The notes beneath the pieces were generated by a model. It was given only the letters and a program-made list of their open reading frames with translations, was not told where the DNA came from and made no database searches. A program made the translations under genes and the position numbers. Below, in pieces: positions 38,719-46,831 of a stretch of DNA of 64,000 bases. Every line of letters starts with the position of its first letter. The stretch's first letter is position 1. This DNA is from Betaproteobacteria bacterium (GTDB lineage Bacteria > Pseudomonadota > Gammaproteobacteria > Burkholderiales > Casimicrobiaceae): the NCBI GenBank assembly GCA_016716425.1, contig JADJWJ010000010.1, positions 1 to 64,000 on the forward strand. The letters are read 5' to 3'.

Positions 38719-39435
38719 GTGGCGCAGGCCGCGCCGGCCACGCGCGTCGCCGCGCTCGACGCGCTGCGCGGCGTGGCGATCGTCGCGATGGTCGCGTACC
38801 ACTTCTGCTTCGACCTCGCGTGGTTCCGCGTGACGGGGTCCGACTTCTACCGCGATCCGTTCTGGCTGCACGCGCGCACGCTGATCCTGTCGACGTTTCT
38901 CCTCACCGCCGGCGCGAGCCTCGCGCTGGCGCAGCGCAGCGGCCACGGCCGCGCGCGATTCTGGCGGCACGTCGGCCTGATCGCGGCGTGCGCGCTCGCC
39001 GTCAGCGCCGCGAGCTTCGTCGCGTTCCCCCAGCGCTACATCTGGTTCGGCGTGCTGCACGCGATCGCGGCATCGCTCGTCCTCGCGCGTCCGCTCGTGC
39101 TCCATCCGCGCGCGGCGTTCGCGGTCGGCGTCGCGATGATCGCTGCCGGCAACCTGTGGAGCGCGCCGGCGTTCGACGGCCGCGCGTGGGGCTGGCTCGG
39201 CTTCGCGACGACGAAGCCCGCCACCGAGGACTACGTGCCGCTCTTCCCGTGGACAGGCGTGCTGCTGGTCGGCGTCGCCGCCGGCCACTGGCTCATGCGC
39301 ACCGGGTTCCGCGCGATCGCTCCGTTGGCAAGGCTGCCGCGGGCCGTTGCGTGGCTCGGCCGGCACAGCCTCGCCGTCTACATGCTGCACCAGCCGCTGC
39401 TGCTGGCAGCGCTCTGGCTGTTCCTGCGGCGCTGA
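38719..39435 (+). CDS. DUF1624-type membrane protein (acyltransferase-like)
   Basis: About 238 residues with roughly six to seven membrane helices. LDALRGVAIVAMVAYHFCFD at the start and the closing LGRHSLAVYMLHQPLLLAAL identify the DUF1624/heparan-alpha-glucosaminide N-acetyltransferase-like group. Relatives acylate sugars across the membrane, but the substrate here is unknown. The start is uncertain: GTG 38719 or an in-frame GTG at 38683 overlapping gspN. It follows gspN by 14 bases and may be co-transcribed with it. It converges on the STAND regulator gene. Confidence 0.82.
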   Translation: MAQAAPATRVAALDALRGVAIVAMVAYHFCFDLAWFRVTGSDFYRDPFWLHARTLILSTFLLTAGASLALAQRSGHGRARFWRHVGLIAACALAVSAASFVAFPQRYIWFGVLHAIAASLVLARPLVLHPRAAFAVGVAMIAAGNLWSAPAFDGRAWGWLGFATTKPATEDYVPLFPWTGVLLVGVAAGHWLMRTGFRAIAPLARLPRAVAWLGRHSLAVYMLHQPLLLAALWLFLRR

Positions 39436-39514
39436 CGGACGGGTTCGCACCGGCCGTCGCGTGGCGACGCCGGTCCCGGCACACGCGACCGATGTCTCGC
39501 CAGCGGGTGTGCGC

Positions 39515-42088
39515 TCAGGGCAGCGCGAGGCGGTGCGCCTCCTCTTCGCCCAGCGCGGCGCCCGCCGCGAGCAGCCGCGCCTGATCGGCGGCCGGGTCGT
39601 TTGCGCGTGCCAGTGCGAGCGCTGCGTCGCGCGCGCGCTGTTCGTTGGGCTGGCGCCGCAGGCCCTTTGCCAGTCGCAGCGCGTCGGCCCAACCGACCAG
39701 CCGGACCGCGGCCTCGCCGCGGCCCGTGCGGGCAAGGTACGACGCGTAGTGATCGGACCAGCCGTGAGCGATGCTCAGTTCGCACAACTCGGGCAGCACC
39801 TGCCGGCCCCACGCCTGCGCTTCCGCGAGGTCGCCGCGCTCGACCAGCATGCCGAAGAGATTGGCGGACACATAGGCCCGCGCGACGCTGTCGGAGAACG
39901 GCGACTGTCGGTGTTGTTCGAGCGCATCGCGCGCAAGGCCGATCGCACGGTCGAGTTCGCCCTTCGCCCACACCTGGTCCGCGAGTGTTCCGAACGTCCG
40001 CAGCGTCGCGCCTTCCGCCCCGGCGACGCGCCACAGTTCCAGCATGGCCTGCGTCTCCCGCATGGCGTCGTCCGGCCGGCCTTGGGCGGCGTGCGCCACC
40101 GCCATGCCGCTGTGCGCCATCGCGCGCAGCCGCGGCCTGCCGGTGCGCGTGAGCAACGGGCGCGCTTCGCACAGCACGGCCTCCGCCTCTTCGTCCCGCT
40201 CCGCGGCGTGCGCGACGCCTTGTGCGTGTAACGCGCAGCCCAGGCGCAGGGAATCCGCGAGACCGCGGTAGAGTTCGGCCGCCCTGCGCGCGGCCCGGAT
40301 GGTCGCCTGCTGGTTCCGCTGTCCGTAGATGCGCGCGACGGCCGACCACAGATCGGCCTCCAGCGCCGGCGGCGTGGCCGGCACGACGAGTTCCAGCGCC
40401 CGCTGTGCCAGCCGCTCGGCCTCCGCGTACAGCGACAGGCTCGCCCACAGTTGTCCGGAGGATCCGACCAGCGCGATCGCGACTTCGCTGTCGCCGTCGG
40501 GTCCGAACGACCACGCGATGGCGGTACGCAGGCTGTCGAGATCCGGCGCGTAGCGCGCGCGAAATGCGGAATCGGACAGCAGCGTCCAGTCGTCGCAGCA
40601 GGCCGCGAAGAATCGCCGGTAGTGCAGCGCGTGGCGGCGCGTCACCGCCGCCGTCTCGCCGGCGTCGGCCAGGCGTTCCAGCGCGTAGGCGCGGGCGGTC
40701 TCGAGCAGCCGGTAGCGCACGTCGCCTTCGCCTGGATCGACCACCACGAGCGACTTGTCGCACAGGCCCGCCAGGCACTCGATGACGCCGAATTCGTCGT
40801 GTTCGTCGCCGGCGGCGACGTCCGCGGCGGCCGCCAGCGCGAACGATCCGGCGAACACGCCCAGCCGCCGGAACACCGCCTGCTCGCGCGGCGCGAGCAG
40901 CCCGTAACTCCAGTCGAGCGTCGCCTGTAGCGTCCGTTGCCGCGGCAGCGCGGTGCGCTTGCCGGCGGTGAGCACGCGGAAGCGTTCGTCCAGGCGCCCG
41001 GCGAGCCCGTCGATGCCGAGCAGCGGCACCCGCGCGGCGGCCATTTCCAGCGCCAGCGGAATGCCGTCGAGGCGACGGCAGATCGCCGCCGCCGCCGGCG
41101 CGGCGCGGTCGTCGAACACGAAGCGCGGATCGGCAGCCCGTGCCCGCGCGACGAACAGCGCGACCGCCCCGGCGCCCAGCGCCGTCTCCGCGGTCGGGCT
41201 CGCTTCGGCGGGGATGGCGAGCGAAGGCAGGCGCAGCACGTGCTCGCCGCCGATGCCGATCAGCTCCTGCGAGCTCACGAGCGCGTGCGCGTTCGGCGCC
41301 GCGGACAGCACCGCCTCCAGCACGTTGGCCACCGCATCGACCACGTGCTCGCAGTTGTCCAGCACGATCAGCGCTCGCCGGTCGCCGAGCTGCTGTTTCA
41401 GTGCGGTCAAAGGTTCCGTCGCGGGTGCCACTTCGATGCGGAGCGCGGTCGTGATGGCCGACGGCACGAGCGCCGGGTCGGCCAGTGAAGCGAGCTCGAC
41501 CAGCCAGACGCCGTCGGCGAACCGGTCGACCGATGCCCACGCTGCGTCGATCACCAGCCGCGACTTGCCCACGCCGCCGGGCCCGGTCACGGTGACCAGC
41601 CGATGCGCGTCGATCAGCGCCCGCACTTGCGCCAGTTCGTGGCCGCGGCCGATCAGCGTCTCCACGCTGCGCGGCAGGTTGTGTCGGATCGGAGGCGGCG
41701 CGCTCACGGGCGCGCTCGCCGAAGCCTGCTTCTCCGAGGAGACCGCGGCGGCGGGCGGCGCCCCTTCGGCTTCCACGGCGAGCGTCAGCCGGTAGCCGCG
41801 GCCCGGCACCGTCGCGATGGCCGCCGGCCCCAGCAGCTTGCGCAGCGCCACCACCTGCGCCTGCAGGTTGTTCTCCTCGACGATCAACTTCGGCCACACG
41901 AGGTCCATCAGCTCGCGCTTGCCGACGACGCGATCGCGCCGCTCGACCAGCGCCACCAGCATGTCGAACGCGCGCCCGCCCAGCTTGACGGGTTCGCCGT
42001 CGGCGTCGAGCGCGCGCTCGGCCGGCCGCAGCGCGAACCGGGCGAACCGGTAGCACGGCGCGGGCGATGGAGCATCGACTTCGGTCAT
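39515..42088 (-). CDS. Winged-helix STAND-type ATPase transcription regulator
   Basis: About 857 residues. Residues 10-105 form an OmpR-type winged-helix DNA-binding domain (GGRAFDMLVALVERRDRVVG, ending VPGRGYRLTL). After a Pro/Ala linker comes an NB-ARC/STAND ATPase with LIGRGHELAQV, Walker A GPGGVGKS (169-176) and Walker B IVLDNCEH (241-248). The C-terminal half is helical and Ala-rich, with probable TPR repeats. There is no receiver or membrane domain, so activation is probably by a ligand or protein partner acting on the TPR part. I prefer the ATG at 42088 over one 28 codons earlier. It is divergent from two small genes that it may control; that is inference from position. Confidence 0.85.
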   Translation of the reverse strand: MTEVDAPSPAPCYRFARFALRPAERALDADGEPVKLGGRAFDMLVALVERRDRVVGKRELMDLVWPKLIVEENNLQAQVVALRKLLGPAAIATVPGRGYRLTLAVEAEGAPPAAAVSSEKQASASAPVSAPPPIRHNLPRSVETLIGRGHELAQVRALIDAHRLVTVTGPGGVGKSRLVIDAAWASVDRFADGVWLVELASLADPALVPSAITTALRIEVAPATEPLTALKQQLGDRRALIVLDNCEHVVDAVANVLEAVLSAAPNAHALVSSQELIGIGGEHVLRLPSLAIPAEASPTAETALGAGAVALFVARARAADPRFVFDDRAAPAAAAICRRLDGIPLALEMAAARVPLLGIDGLAGRLDERFRVLTAGKRTALPRQRTLQATLDWSYGLLAPREQAVFRRLGVFAGSFALAAAADVAAGDEHDEFGVIECLAGLCDKSLVVVDPGEGDVRYRLLETARAYALERLADAGETAAVTRRHALHYRRFFAACCDDWTLLSDSAFRARYAPDLDSLRTAIAWSFGPDGDSEVAIALVGSSGQLWASLSLYAEAERLAQRALELVVPATPPALEADLWSAVARIYGQRNQQATIRAARRAAELYRGLADSLRLGCALHAQGVAHAAERDEEAEAVLCEARPLLTRTGRPRLRAMAHSGMAVAHAAQGRPDDAMRETQAMLELWRVAGAEGATLRTFGTLADQVWAKGELDRAIGLARDALEQHRQSPFSDSVARAYVSANLFGMLVERGDLAEAQAWGRQVLPELCELSIAHGWSDHYASYLARTGRGEAAVRLVGWADALRLAKGLRRQPNEQRARDAALALARANDPAADQARLLAAGAALGEEEAHRLALP

Positions 42089-42270
42089 GGCGGCGGCGCG
42101 AGGCGGCAGTGACGCAACGAGCATAGCGCCGGCGACCGCGGCGCGCCACCCGACGGGTGCACGACGTTTCACGAGATTTCAGGGCCGCGCCAACGACCTG
42201 AAACGCCCTTCGGGACGACGATGGTCGCGTCGATCCCGACACCCGACATCCAAGAGGAAGGAACCCGACC

Positions 42271-42441
42271 ATGAACCGCGACTACCTGCCGATGTCCCGC
42301 CCGCTGCGCACCGCGTTCGTCGCCTGCGCGATGACGATCACCACGACGATCCTGCTCTTCATCGACCTGCTGGCGTCCGACCGCGGCGCGGCCGGCGTGC
42401 ACGCAGCGGCGGCCGCGATCTCCATCGCGGTGCTCGGCTGA
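42271..42441 (+). CDS. Small single-helix membrane protein, unknown
   Basis: A 56-residue protein. A short basic N-terminus (MNRDYLPMSRPLR) is followed by a hydrophobic segment (TAFVACAMTITTTILLFIDL) and a small Ala-rich tail ending AAAISIAVLG. AGGAAGG lies nine bases before the ATG, one of the better ribosome sites in the window. It is divergent from the STAND regulator and 90 bases ahead of the next small gene. I do not recognise a family. Confidence 0.65.
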   Translation: MNRDYLPMSRPLRTAFVACAMTITTTILLFIDLLASDRGAAGVHAAAAAISIAVLG

Positions 42442-42531
42442 ACGCTGCGCGTGCGGCGGACCCGCCGCGAAGTTTCCACCCACCCGCGCCGGCACGGACC
42501 TGCCGCGCAACCCGAGGAGAGGAGAACCACG

Positions 42532-43044
42532 ATGAACACGACCACCCGAAAGACCTTCGCATTCAGATTGCTGGCACTGGCCTGGTTGCTGGGGGCGCTC
42601 GCCGGCCCGCCCGCTTGGGCGGCAGGGGGCGGCACGCCCGATCCGTCCGGTATCCCGGTGCTGCAGGCGCTGCGGATCCAGGTCGACGGCCTCGACCAGG
42701 ACTTCCTGGCGGTCGCCGGCATCATCGATCCGCAGGACCTGCCGGTGTTCAGGCAACTCGCCGACGAGCTGGCGCGCATCGACGCGCACTTGGCACTTGC
42801 GGCGGTCGGCGGCGGCACCCCCGATCCTTCGCAAACGACGCTGAACCAGGCGCTGCTCGCCTTGCGCGCCGAAGCCGTTGCGCTGCACGGGCACGCGGGC
42901 AAGGTGCGCGAGAAGATCGCTGGCAATCCCACCCTCGCGCAGATCGCGACGACGCTGCGCTACATGCAGGCGACCGCGCGCATGCTGGTCGCGCGCATCG
43001 ACTACGCGCTGCCGGGCGGCACGGTGCCGGTGCCCGACCTGTGA
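42532..43044 (+). CDS. Exported protein with a duplicated GGGTPDPS motif, unknown
   Basis: The protein has 170 residues with a clear signal peptide (RLLALAWLLGALAGPPAWA) and a purine-rich ribosome site (GAGGAGAGGAG) upstream. The mature protein shows an internal twofold repeat: GGGTPDPSGIPVLQALRIQVD near its start and GGGTPDPSQTTLNQALLALRAEA about 60 residues later, each leading into a helix. Glycine/proline-rich hinges and helices could make a small surface or assembly protein. I know no family for it. It follows the 56-residue gene on the same strand, divergent from the STAND regulator. Confidence 0.75.
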   Translation: MNTTTRKTFAFRLLALAWLLGALAGPPAWAAGGGTPDPSGIPVLQALRIQVDGLDQDFLAVAGIIDPQDLPVFRQLADELARIDAHLALAAVGGGTPDPSQTTLNQALLALRAEAVALHGHAGKVREKIAGNPTLAQIATTLRYMQATARMLVARIDYALPGGTVPVPDL

Positions 43045-43167
43045 GCGGTACGCACGGGACGCCGGCGGACGGCGTCCCGTGCCTTGGCGGCGGTCGCGCC
43101 GCGGCGTGGCGCGACCTCCTGCGCCGCCACCGCCGTTGCCGATTCCCCCGCAAAAACAACGGTCACT

Positions 43168-43196
43168 TTGCCGACCCGCGCCGGTTCCGCTATAAT
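43168..43196 (+). promoter_or_regulatory. Promoter of tRNA-Val(GAC)
   Basis: TTGCCG (43168-43173) and TATAAT (43191-43196) with a 17-base spacer, 14 bases before the tRNA 5' end. Confidence 0.75.
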
Positions 43197-43210
43197 TCGT
43201 CGTTCTTCGC

Positions 43211-43287
43211 AGGCGCGTAGCTCAGCTGGTTAGAGCACCACCTTGACATGGTGGGGGTCGTTGGTTCGAGTCCAATCGCGCCTACCA
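43211..43287 (+). tRNA. tRNA-Val (anticodon GAC)
   Basis: Seventy-seven bases: acceptor AGGCGCG with CGCGCCT, D-arm GCTCAGCTGGTTAGAGC, anticodon loop TTGACAT, T-arm GTTGGTTCGAGTCCAAT, encoded CCA. It lies just upstream of the thrS-infC block, a conserved position in betaproteobacteria. Confidence 0.97.
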
Positions 43288-43428
43288 ACGACTTCGCTGC
43301 GGCAGCCGACAGCGCGGGACCGGAAAACGCAACTCGACGAGCCATGGTTATGACACCGCTGACGTGCCCGGAGACCCACTAGCCCCGAGGGAGCGCCACC
43401 GCACGCCCGTTGTCCGATCGTCCCGATG

Positions 43429-43459
43429 AAAAAGTGCGGCACTGCGTCCGCACTTTTTT
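43429..43459 (+). terminator. Intrinsic terminator or attenuator before thrS
   Basis: AAAAAGTGCGG (43429-43439) pairs with CCGCACTTTTT (43448-43458) and the T-run extends to 43459. It ends 19 bases before the thrS ATG, so it may end the tRNA-Val transcript or attenuate thrS. The 140 bases between the tRNA and this hairpin hold no gene that I can support. Confidence 0.7.
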
Positions 43460-43477
43460 CGTTTCCGGAGTCCGCAC

Positions 43478-45385
43478 ATGATATCGATCACGCTGCCTGA
43501 CGGCGCCGTCCGTCAATTCGAACGCCCGGTGTCGGTGCGCGACATCGCGCAGTCGATCGGCCCCGGCCTCGCCAAGGCGGCGCTGGCCGGCCGCGTCGAC
43601 GGCCGGCTCGTCGACACGTCGCACGTCGTCGACCGCGACGCCGCGGTGGCGATCGTGACCGACCGCGATCCCGAGGGGCTGGAGGTCATCCGCCACTCGA
43701 CGGCGCACCTGCTCGCCTACGCGGTGAAGGAGCTCTTCCCCGACGCGCAGGTGACGATCGGACCGGTGATCGAGGACGGCTTCTACTACGACTTCGCGTA
43801 CAAGCGGCCGTTCACGCCCGAGGACCTGAACGCGATCGAGCAGCGGATGGCCGAGCTCGCGAGGAAGGATGAGCCGGTCGAGCGCAGCGAGATGCCGCGC
43901 GACGACGCCGTCAAGTACTTCGAAGGCATGGGCGAGCACTACAAGGCCGAGATCATCGCGTCGATTCCCTCGAACGAACCGATCTCGCTCTATCGCGAGG
44001 GGAGCTTCGTCGACCTCTGCCGCGGCCCGCACGTGCCGTCGACCGGACGCCTCAAGGTGTTCAAGCTGATGAAGCTCGCCGGCGCGTACTGGCGCGGCGA
44101 TTCGCGCAACGAGATGCTGCAGCGGATCTACGGCACCGCGTGGGCGAAGAAGGAGGACCTCGACGCCTACATCACGCGCATCGAGGAAGCGGAGCGCCGC
44201 GACCACCGGCGGCTCGGGCGGCAGCTCGACCTCTTCCACCTGCAGGACGAGGCGCCGGGCATGGTGTTCTGGCACCCGAAAGGCTGGTCGATCTGGCAGG
44301 AAGTCGAGCAGTACATGCGCGGCGTCTACCGCGACCACGGCTACCTCGAGGTGCGGACGCCGCAGGTGCTCGACCGCTCGCTGTGGGAGCGCTCGGGCCA
44401 CTGGCAGAACTACAAGGACAACATGTTCACGACGGAGTCGGAGAAGCACGACTTCGCGATCAAGCCGATGAACTGCCCGGGTCACGTGCAGATCTTCAAC
44501 GCGGACCTGCGCAGCTACCGCGACCTGCCGCTGCGCTACGGCGAGTTCGGCGCCTGCCACCGCAACGAGCCGTCGGGCGCGCTGCACGGCATCATGCGCG
44601 TGCGCGCGTTCACGCAGGACGACGGGCACATCTTCTGCGAGCCCGCGCAGATCCAGCCCGAGTGCGTGGCGTTCCACAAGCTGGCGCTCGACGTCTACCG
44701 CGACTTCGGCTTCACGGACGTCGTGGTCAAGCTGGCGCTGCGACCGACGCCGCGCATCGGCGCCGACGAGCAGTGGGACCGGGCCGAGGAGGCGCTGCGC
44801 GACGCGCTGCGCGCGTGCGGCGCGCAGTGGACCGAGCTGCCGGGCGAAGGCGCGTTCTACGGCCCCAAGATCGAGTACCACCTGTCCGACTCGATCGGGC
44901 GTCCGTGGCAGGTGGGCACGATGCAGGTGGACTTCCAGTTGCCCGGCCGGCTCGGCGCCGAGTACGTGGCCGAGGACAACTCGCGCCGCGTGCCGGTCAT
45001 GCTGCACCGGGCGATCGTCGGTTCGCTCGAGCGCTTCATCGGCATCCTGATCGAGCACCACGCCGGCGCGCTGCCGCTGTGGCTGGCGCCCGTGCAGGTG
45101 GCGGTCCTGACGATCACCGACCGCTCGGCGGCCTACGCGGAACGGGTGGCCGCGGCGCTGAAGGCCGCCGGTTTCCGGGCGATGGCCGATTTGCGCAACG
45201 AGAAAATAACCTATAAAATTCGGGAACATAGCTTGCAGAAGCTGCCTTATCTGCTCATCGTGGGCGACAAGGAGCAGCAGGCTCAGTCGGTGGCCGTGCG
45301 TACCCGCGGCGGCGAGGATCTGGGGGCGTATGCCCTGGACGCCTTGCTGGAGCGCCTCCGGAAGGAGGCGGCGGCGCGCCAGTAA
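43478..45385 (+). CDS. thrS: Threonyl-tRNA synthetase
   Basis: A 635-residue class IIa synthetase. An N-terminal TGS domain (ISITLPDGAVRQFERPVSV) is followed by the editing domain with HSTAHLLAYAVKELFP, the catalytic core with zinc-binding MNCPGHVQIF and motif 2 (EFGACHRNEPSGALHG), and the anticodon-binding domain (LAPVQVAVLTITD). The length matches the family. It heads the thrS-infC-rpmI-rplT-pheS-pheT-ihfA block. Confidence 0.97.
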   Translation: MISITLPDGAVRQFERPVSVRDIAQSIGPGLAKAALAGRVDGRLVDTSHVVDRDAAVAIVTDRDPEGLEVIRHSTAHLLAYAVKELFPDAQVTIGPVIEDGFYYDFAYKRPFTPEDLNAIEQRMAELARKDEPVERSEMPRDDAVKYFEGMGEHYKAEIIASIPSNEPISLYREGSFVDLCRGPHVPSTGRLKVFKLMKLAGAYWRGDSRNEMLQRIYGTAWAKKEDLDAYITRIEEAERRDHRRLGRQLDLFHLQDEAPGMVFWHPKGWSIWQEVEQYMRGVYRDHGYLEVRTPQVLDRSLWERSGHWQNYKDNMFTTESEKHDFAIKPMNCPGHVQIFNADLRSYRDLPLRYGEFGACHRNEPSGALHGIMRVRAFTQDDGHIFCEPAQIQPECVAFHKLALDVYRDFGFTDVVVKLALRPTPRIGADEQWDRAEEALRDALRACGAQWTELPGEGAFYGPKIEYHLSDSIGRPWQVGTMQVDFQLPGRLGAEYVAEDNSRRVPVMLHRAIVGSLERFIGILIEHHAGALPLWLAPVQVAVLTITDRSAAYAERVAAALKAAGFRAMADLRNEKITYKIREHSLQKLPYLLIVGDKEQQAQSVAVRTRGGEDLGAYALDALLERLRKEAAARQ

Positions 45386-45406
45386 CGTCCTGATTCCATT
45401 GGAAAA

Positions 45407-45444
45407 AGGCGTGGCGCGCCTGCCCCGGGGCATGGCCGTTTTTT
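45407..45444 (+). terminator. Possible attenuator between thrS and infC
   Basis: A GC-rich region with the self-complementary core TGCCCCGGGGCA (45421-45432), flanked by GGC and GCC segments, runs into TTTTTT (45439-45444). It looks like a Rho-independent terminator 21 bases before infC and may modulate read-through from thrS. Confidence 0.45.
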
Positions 45445-45465
45445 GTCGTCATCGGAGAATAGACA

Positions 45466-46104
45466 ATAGCCCTCGACAAGCATCAGCGGATCAACGCGGA
45501 AATCACCGCTCCCGAAATCCGCTTGGTTGGTGAAGACGGTGAGCAGCTCGGGATTGTTTCCATCGCGGACGCGCGCGCGAAAGCCGAAGCGGCGGAGCTC
45601 GACCTGGTCGAGATCGCGCCGATGGCCAAGCCGCCGGTTTGCCGGATCATGGACTTCGGCAAGTTCAAGTACCGCGAAGCGAAGAAACAGCACGAGGCCA
45701 AGCTCAAGCTCAAGCAGATCCAGGTCAAGGAAGTGAAGTTCCGGCCGGGAACCGACGAGGGCGACTACCAGATCAAGCTGCGGAACCTCATCCGGTTCCT
45801 GTCGGAAGGCGACAAGGCCAAGATCACGCTGCGCTTTCGCGGGCGCGAGATGGCGCACCAGGAGTTCGGGGTGCGCCTGCTGGAACGCATCAGGAACGAC
45901 CTCGAGCCGGTCAGCGTGGTCGAGTCGTTCCCGAGGCTCGAGGGCCGGCAGATGGTGATGCTGCTGGCCCCGAAGAAGACCGTCGTGACGAAGCCTGTCG
46001 CGGCCAAGCATCCCCAACCCAAGCCGGAGGACGGTGCGGCCAAGCCCGCCAAAGCCTCTCCCGCGCAAGCGACGGAGAGCACCGCCGAAAGCAGCAAACT
46101 ATAG
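45466..46104 (+). CDS. infC: Translation initiation factor IF-3, with an apparent ATA start codon
   Basis: IF-3 binds the 30S subunit, checks start codons and keeps subunits apart. The conserved N-terminus ALDKHQRINAEITAPEIRLVG is encoded from 45469, but no ATG, GTG or TTG lies between an in-frame TAG (45460-45462) and that segment. The only plausible initiator is ATA at 45466, with CGGAG about eight bases upstream. The protein then has 212 residues, including both IF-3 domains and an extended Ala/Lys tail. Rare initiators (ATT in E. coli) are known for infC and let IF-3 repress its own synthesis. The next start is TTG at 45523, which would delete conserved residues. Confidence 0.93.
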   Translation: MALDKHQRINAEITAPEIRLVGEDGEQLGIVSIADARAKAEAAELDLVEIAPMAKPPVCRIMDFGKFKYREAKKQHEAKLKLKQIQVKEVKFRPGTDEGDYQIKLRNLIRFLSEGDKAKITLRFRGREMAHQEFGVRLLERIRNDLEPVSVVESFPRLEGRQMVMLLAPKKTVVTKPVAAKHPQPKPEDGAAKPAKASPAQATESTAESSKL

Positions 46105-46120
46105 AAGGCAGGAAAGCGTC

Positions 46121-46318
46121 ATGCCGAAGATGAAGACCAAGTCGGGCGCGAAGAAGCGCTTCCGCGTGCGCGGAAGCGGTTCGATCAAGCGCTCGCAGGC
46201 GTTCAATCGCCACATCCTCACGAAGAAGACCACGAAGTCCAAGCGTCAGCGTCGCGGCTCCGCCGAAATCCACAGCACCAACCTGGATTCGGTCAAGGCC
46301 ATGATGCCGTTCGCGTAA
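46121..46318 (+). CDS. rpmI: 50S ribosomal protein L35
   Basis: A 65-residue, strongly basic protein (MPKMKTKSGAKKRFRVRGSG, then SIKRSQAFNRHILTKKTTKSK). It lies 16 bases after infC. Its stop codon TAA is followed directly by GGAG, the ribosome site of rplT, so the two genes are likely coupled. Confidence 0.97.
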   Translation: MPKMKTKSGAKKRFRVRGSGSIKRSQAFNRHILTKKTTKSKRQRRGSAEIHSTNLDSVKAMMPFA

Positions 46319-46330
46319 GGAGCCCGAGCC

Positions 46331-46687
46331 ATGCCCAGAGTCAAACGTGGTGTGACGGCCCGCGCACGGCACAAGAAGGTGCTCGCGCAGGCGAAGGGCT
46401 TCCGCGGCCGCCGGAACAACGTGTACCGGATCGCCAAGGAAGCGGTCATGAAGGCCGGCCAGTACCAGTACCGCGACCGCCGGCAGAAGAAGCGCGAGTT
46501 CCGCGCGCTGTGGATCGCCCGCATCAACGCCGCCGTGCGCGAGCTCGGCATGACGTACAGCGCGTTCATCAACGGCCTGACCAAAGCGTCGATCGACATC
46601 GACCGCAAGGTGCTGGCCGACCTCGCCGTGCACGACAAGGCGGCGTTTACGAAAATCGCGGAGCAGGCCAAAGCCTCTCTGGCCTGA
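46331..46687 (+). CDS. rplT: 50S ribosomal protein L20
   Basis: A 118-residue protein (MPRVKRGVTARARHKKVLAQ, then AKGFRGRRNNVYRIAKEAVM) that binds 23S rRNA early in 50S assembly. In E. coli L20 represses its own operon by binding mRNA; whether a binding site exists here was not examined. A strong terminator follows. Confidence 0.97.
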   Translation: MPRVKRGVTARARHKKVLAQAKGFRGRRNNVYRIAKEAVMKAGQYQYRDRRQKKREFRALWIARINAAVRELGMTYSAFINGLTKASIDIDRKVLADLAVHDKAAFTKIAEQAKASLA

Positions 46688-46702
46688 GCGAATCCGCGAA
46701 AC

Positions 46703-46733
46703 AAAAGGGAGGCGCGACCCGCCTCCCTTTTTT
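46703..46733 (+). terminator. Intrinsic terminator after rplT
   Basis: AAAAGGGAGGC (46703-46713) pairs with GCCTCCCTTTT (46721-46731) and the T-run continues to 46733. It separates infC-rpmI-rplT from pheST. Confidence 0.85.
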
Positions 46734-46734
46734 G

Positions 46735-46824
46735 TTTTCACAATGAGACACCGAGGCGCAGAGGAATCCTCCCGACCATCCATCGTCGTTGCCTTCTCGG
46801 CGTTTCTGCGTCTCTTCGTGAAAG
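46735..46824. repeat. Inverted-repeat intergenic element (copy 2)
   Basis: TTTTCACAATGAGACACCGA begins it and TTTCTGCGTCTCTTCGTGAAA ends it, related to the element at 21448-21524. It fills the space between the rplT terminator and the pheS start codon, eight bases away. Confidence 0.7.
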
Positions 46825-46831
46825 CCTGCCC

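Noticed and set aside
43288..43477. A riboswitch or T-box leader before thrS
   Set aside because: No T-box-like sequence or specifier structure could be found; only a plain hairpin with a T-run is visible, and T-boxes are not expected in this group.
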